Below are positions 62,722-64,000 of a stretch of 64,000 nucleotides of DNA, one piece after another. The position numbers and the translations under genes were made by a program. How positions within the stretch are numbered: the first letter of the stretch is position 1; every line of letters starts with the position of its first letter. The notes below the pieces were generated by a model, which was not told the DNA's origin, made no database searches, and saw only the letters and a list, made by a program, of their open reading frames with translations. Source of the stretch: Fodinibius sp041642155 (lineage in GTDB: Bacteria; Bacteroidota; Rhodothermia; Balneolales; Balneolaceae); contig NZ_JBEPWZ010000001.1 in the NCBI RefSeq assembly GCF_041642155.1, positions 1 to 64,000 of the forward strand, read 5' to 3'.

Positions 62722-64000
62722 ATGACTTATACTTTTTGGGATTTTTTGCAGCTGATAGGTGCACTGGGAATCTTTATCTACGGGATGAAGGTGTTTAGTG
62801 ACGGGCTTCAGAAAGTTGCAGGCAATAAGCTCCGGTCCATTCTCAAGGGAATGACCAGTACGAGATTTCGCGGAATCCTTACCGGGTTTACCACCACAAC
62901 GATTACGCAATCCTCCTCGACCACGACGGTTATGGTCGTAAGTTTTGTAAATGCCGGATTGATTACCTTTATAGAATCCACGGGAGTGATCATGGGGGCC
63001 AACATCGGCACTACGGTCACCGCCTGGATGATCTCTATTTTTGGGTTTAAAATGCAGATTACGCCCCTGGCTATGATGCTCATCGGCATCTTTTTTCCCT
63101 TCATATTTTTTGGCCGTGAAAAATTGCGGAACCTTGCCGAAGCGATGATCGGTTTCGGAATCCTGTTTATTGGACTGGATTTCATAAAAAACGGGGTGCC
63201 GAACATCCAGGATAACCCCGAGATGTTCATGTTTCTGGATCAGTTCACGGAGTTTGGCTTCGCCTCTATTTTAATTTTTATTGTGGCCGGCACCATCCTG
63301 ACATTAGTCACCCAGTCTTCTTCAGCGGCCTCCGCTATTACGCTTGTAATGCTGTTTGAGGGCTGGATTGACTTTCCCATTGCAGCGGCCATGATCCTCG
63401 GTGAAAACATCGGGACAACGGTCACCGCCAATATCGCTGCCGTTGTCGGAAATGTTTATGCCAAACGAGCCGCCCGGTTTCACTTTGTGTTCAATATATT
63501 CGGGGTAATATGGATGCTCATTCTGATGCAGCCTTTCCTGATGGGGATAGATGCAACGATGAGCTATTTTTCTCCGGGGGCAGGTTCTATCCTCCACGCG
63601 ACCGATGAACTGGGTCGGGCCAATGCCACGTTGGCCGTTTCGCTGTTCCATACTGTATTTAATATAGCCAACGTGTTGCTACTTGTTGGTTTTGTACCGT
63701 ATATCGTTCGGATTGTAGAGAAGTATCAAAAAGAAAAGGAGGATACACAGCATCGGCTGCAGTATATCTCTTCCGGGATGATGTCTTCTCCCGAGCTGTC
63801 GATGTCACAGGCTCACAAAGAGATAGAGCTGTTTGCCAAACTGGTGGAAAAAATGCACTTCAGCATGCAGGGACTGTTGTTTAACAAGCAGAATAAGCAA
63901 GAGCAGTTTCTGAAGAAGATTGAGAAAAGAGAAAAAATAACCGACAACATTGAGCTTGAGATCGCTGAGTACCTGACTAAAATTTCCAGTTTTACACTCA
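62722..64000 (+). CDS. Na+/phosphate cotransporter, NptA/PNaS family (3' end outside window)
   Basis: The frame opens at ATG 62722 (MTYTFWDFLQLIGALGIFIY) and stays open to the window edge, so about 426 residues are present. The two inverted repeats each carry a QSSS motif (TTTITQSSSTTT and LVTQSSSAASA) with GANIGTTVTA and GENIGTTVTA, the Na/Pi signature. After ~330 residues a helical, charged region (SQAHKEIELFAKLVEKMHF) begins, as in PhoU-containing members. It imports phosphate with sodium. The end is missing only because of the window edge. Confidence 0.95.
   Translation, partial: MTYTFWDFLQLIGALGIFIYGMKVFSDGLQKVAGNKLRSILKGMTSTRFRGILTGFTTTTITQSSSTTTVMVVSFVNAGLITFIESTGVIMGANIGTTVTAWMISIFGFKMQITPLAMMLIGIFFPFIFFGREKLRNLAEAMIGFGILFIGLDFIKNGVPNIQDNPEMFMFLDQFTEFGFASILIFIVAGTILTLVTQSSSAASAITLVMLFEGWIDFPIAAAMILGENIGTTVTANIAAVVGNVYAKRAARFHFVFNIFGVIWMLILMQPFLMGIDATMSYFSPGAGSILHATDELGRANATLAVSLFHTVFNIANVLLLVGFVPYIVRIVEKYQKEKEDTQHRLQYISSGMMSSPELSMSQAHKEIELFAKLVEKMHFSMQGLLFNKQNKQEQFLKKIEKREKITDNIELEIAEYLTKISSFTL

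Noticed and set aside
1..64000. tRNA, rRNA, CRISPR array, prophage or transposase genes
   Set aside because: No cloverleaf-like sequence, repeat-spacer arrangement or transposase motif could be seen in gaps on either strand; a dedicated tRNA or CRISPR search was not possible.

Overview
The window is a 64 kb chromosomal segment of a Gram-negative bacterium of the Bacteroidota/FCB group. Mid-range GC, a SusC/SusD pair, a second TonB-dependent receptor with a carboxypeptidase-regulatory-like N-domain, many Sec signal peptides and lipoboxes, an AraC regulator with a heavy-metal-associated (HMA) domain and several DUF families (DUF839, DUF2911, DUF4412) all fit. The protein style suggests a Balneolota/Rhodothermota-type organism, but this is inference because no rRNA or other marker gene is present. 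I see no tRNA, rRNA, CRISPR array, prophage or intact transposase gene.

Layout. 0-8.5 kb: 3' end of a Nudix hydrolase, two small regulators/unknowns, a DinB protein, an NtrB/NtrC-like two-component system, a tandem YceI pair, an orphan receiver protein and a quinone-oxidoreductase-like enzyme. 8.5-16.4 kb: a porin, a DoxX protein beside a truncated DUF839 gene, and an RND efflux pump with its adaptor. 17-25 kb: a YdjM-like membrane hydrolase, an NfeD-slipin-oxidoreductase operon, a TetR regulator, a group II decarboxylase and an HtpX protease. 25-33 kb: a collagen-like lipoprotein, then a sugar-acid block (gluconokinase, 6-phosphogluconate dehydrogenase, SMP-30 lactonase, IlvD/Edd dehydratase). 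33-45 kb: TonB receptor, OmpR-type two-component system, AraC-MGMT repair protein, a relic of a serine hydrolase, an SDR and an orphan SusCD pair. 45-64 kb: double-hotdog thioesterase, HMA-AraC regulator with a Zn/Cd-type P-ATPase, an ArsR-SRPBCC-VOC-SRPBCC operon with two clear operators, prolyl oligopeptidase, PHP-domain hydrolase, DUF4412 protein, hemolysin III, a large surface/periplasmic metallopeptidase-propeller-barrel protein, DUF2911 lipoprotein and the 5' part of a Na/Pi cotransporter.

The most unusual non-coding signal is a family of three ~145-bp elements at 48266-48410, 56581-56727 and 57872-58018. Each lies directly upstream of a start codon, always in the same orientation relative to the gene, with a conserved nested hairpin that shows a compensatory base change between two copies. 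It could be a structured leader or a MITE-like element that has landed in promoters. Other points of note are decayed genes at 11088, 35870 and 39240, paired perfect operators at 52473-52514, and inverted repeats without U-tracts between several convergent gene pairs.
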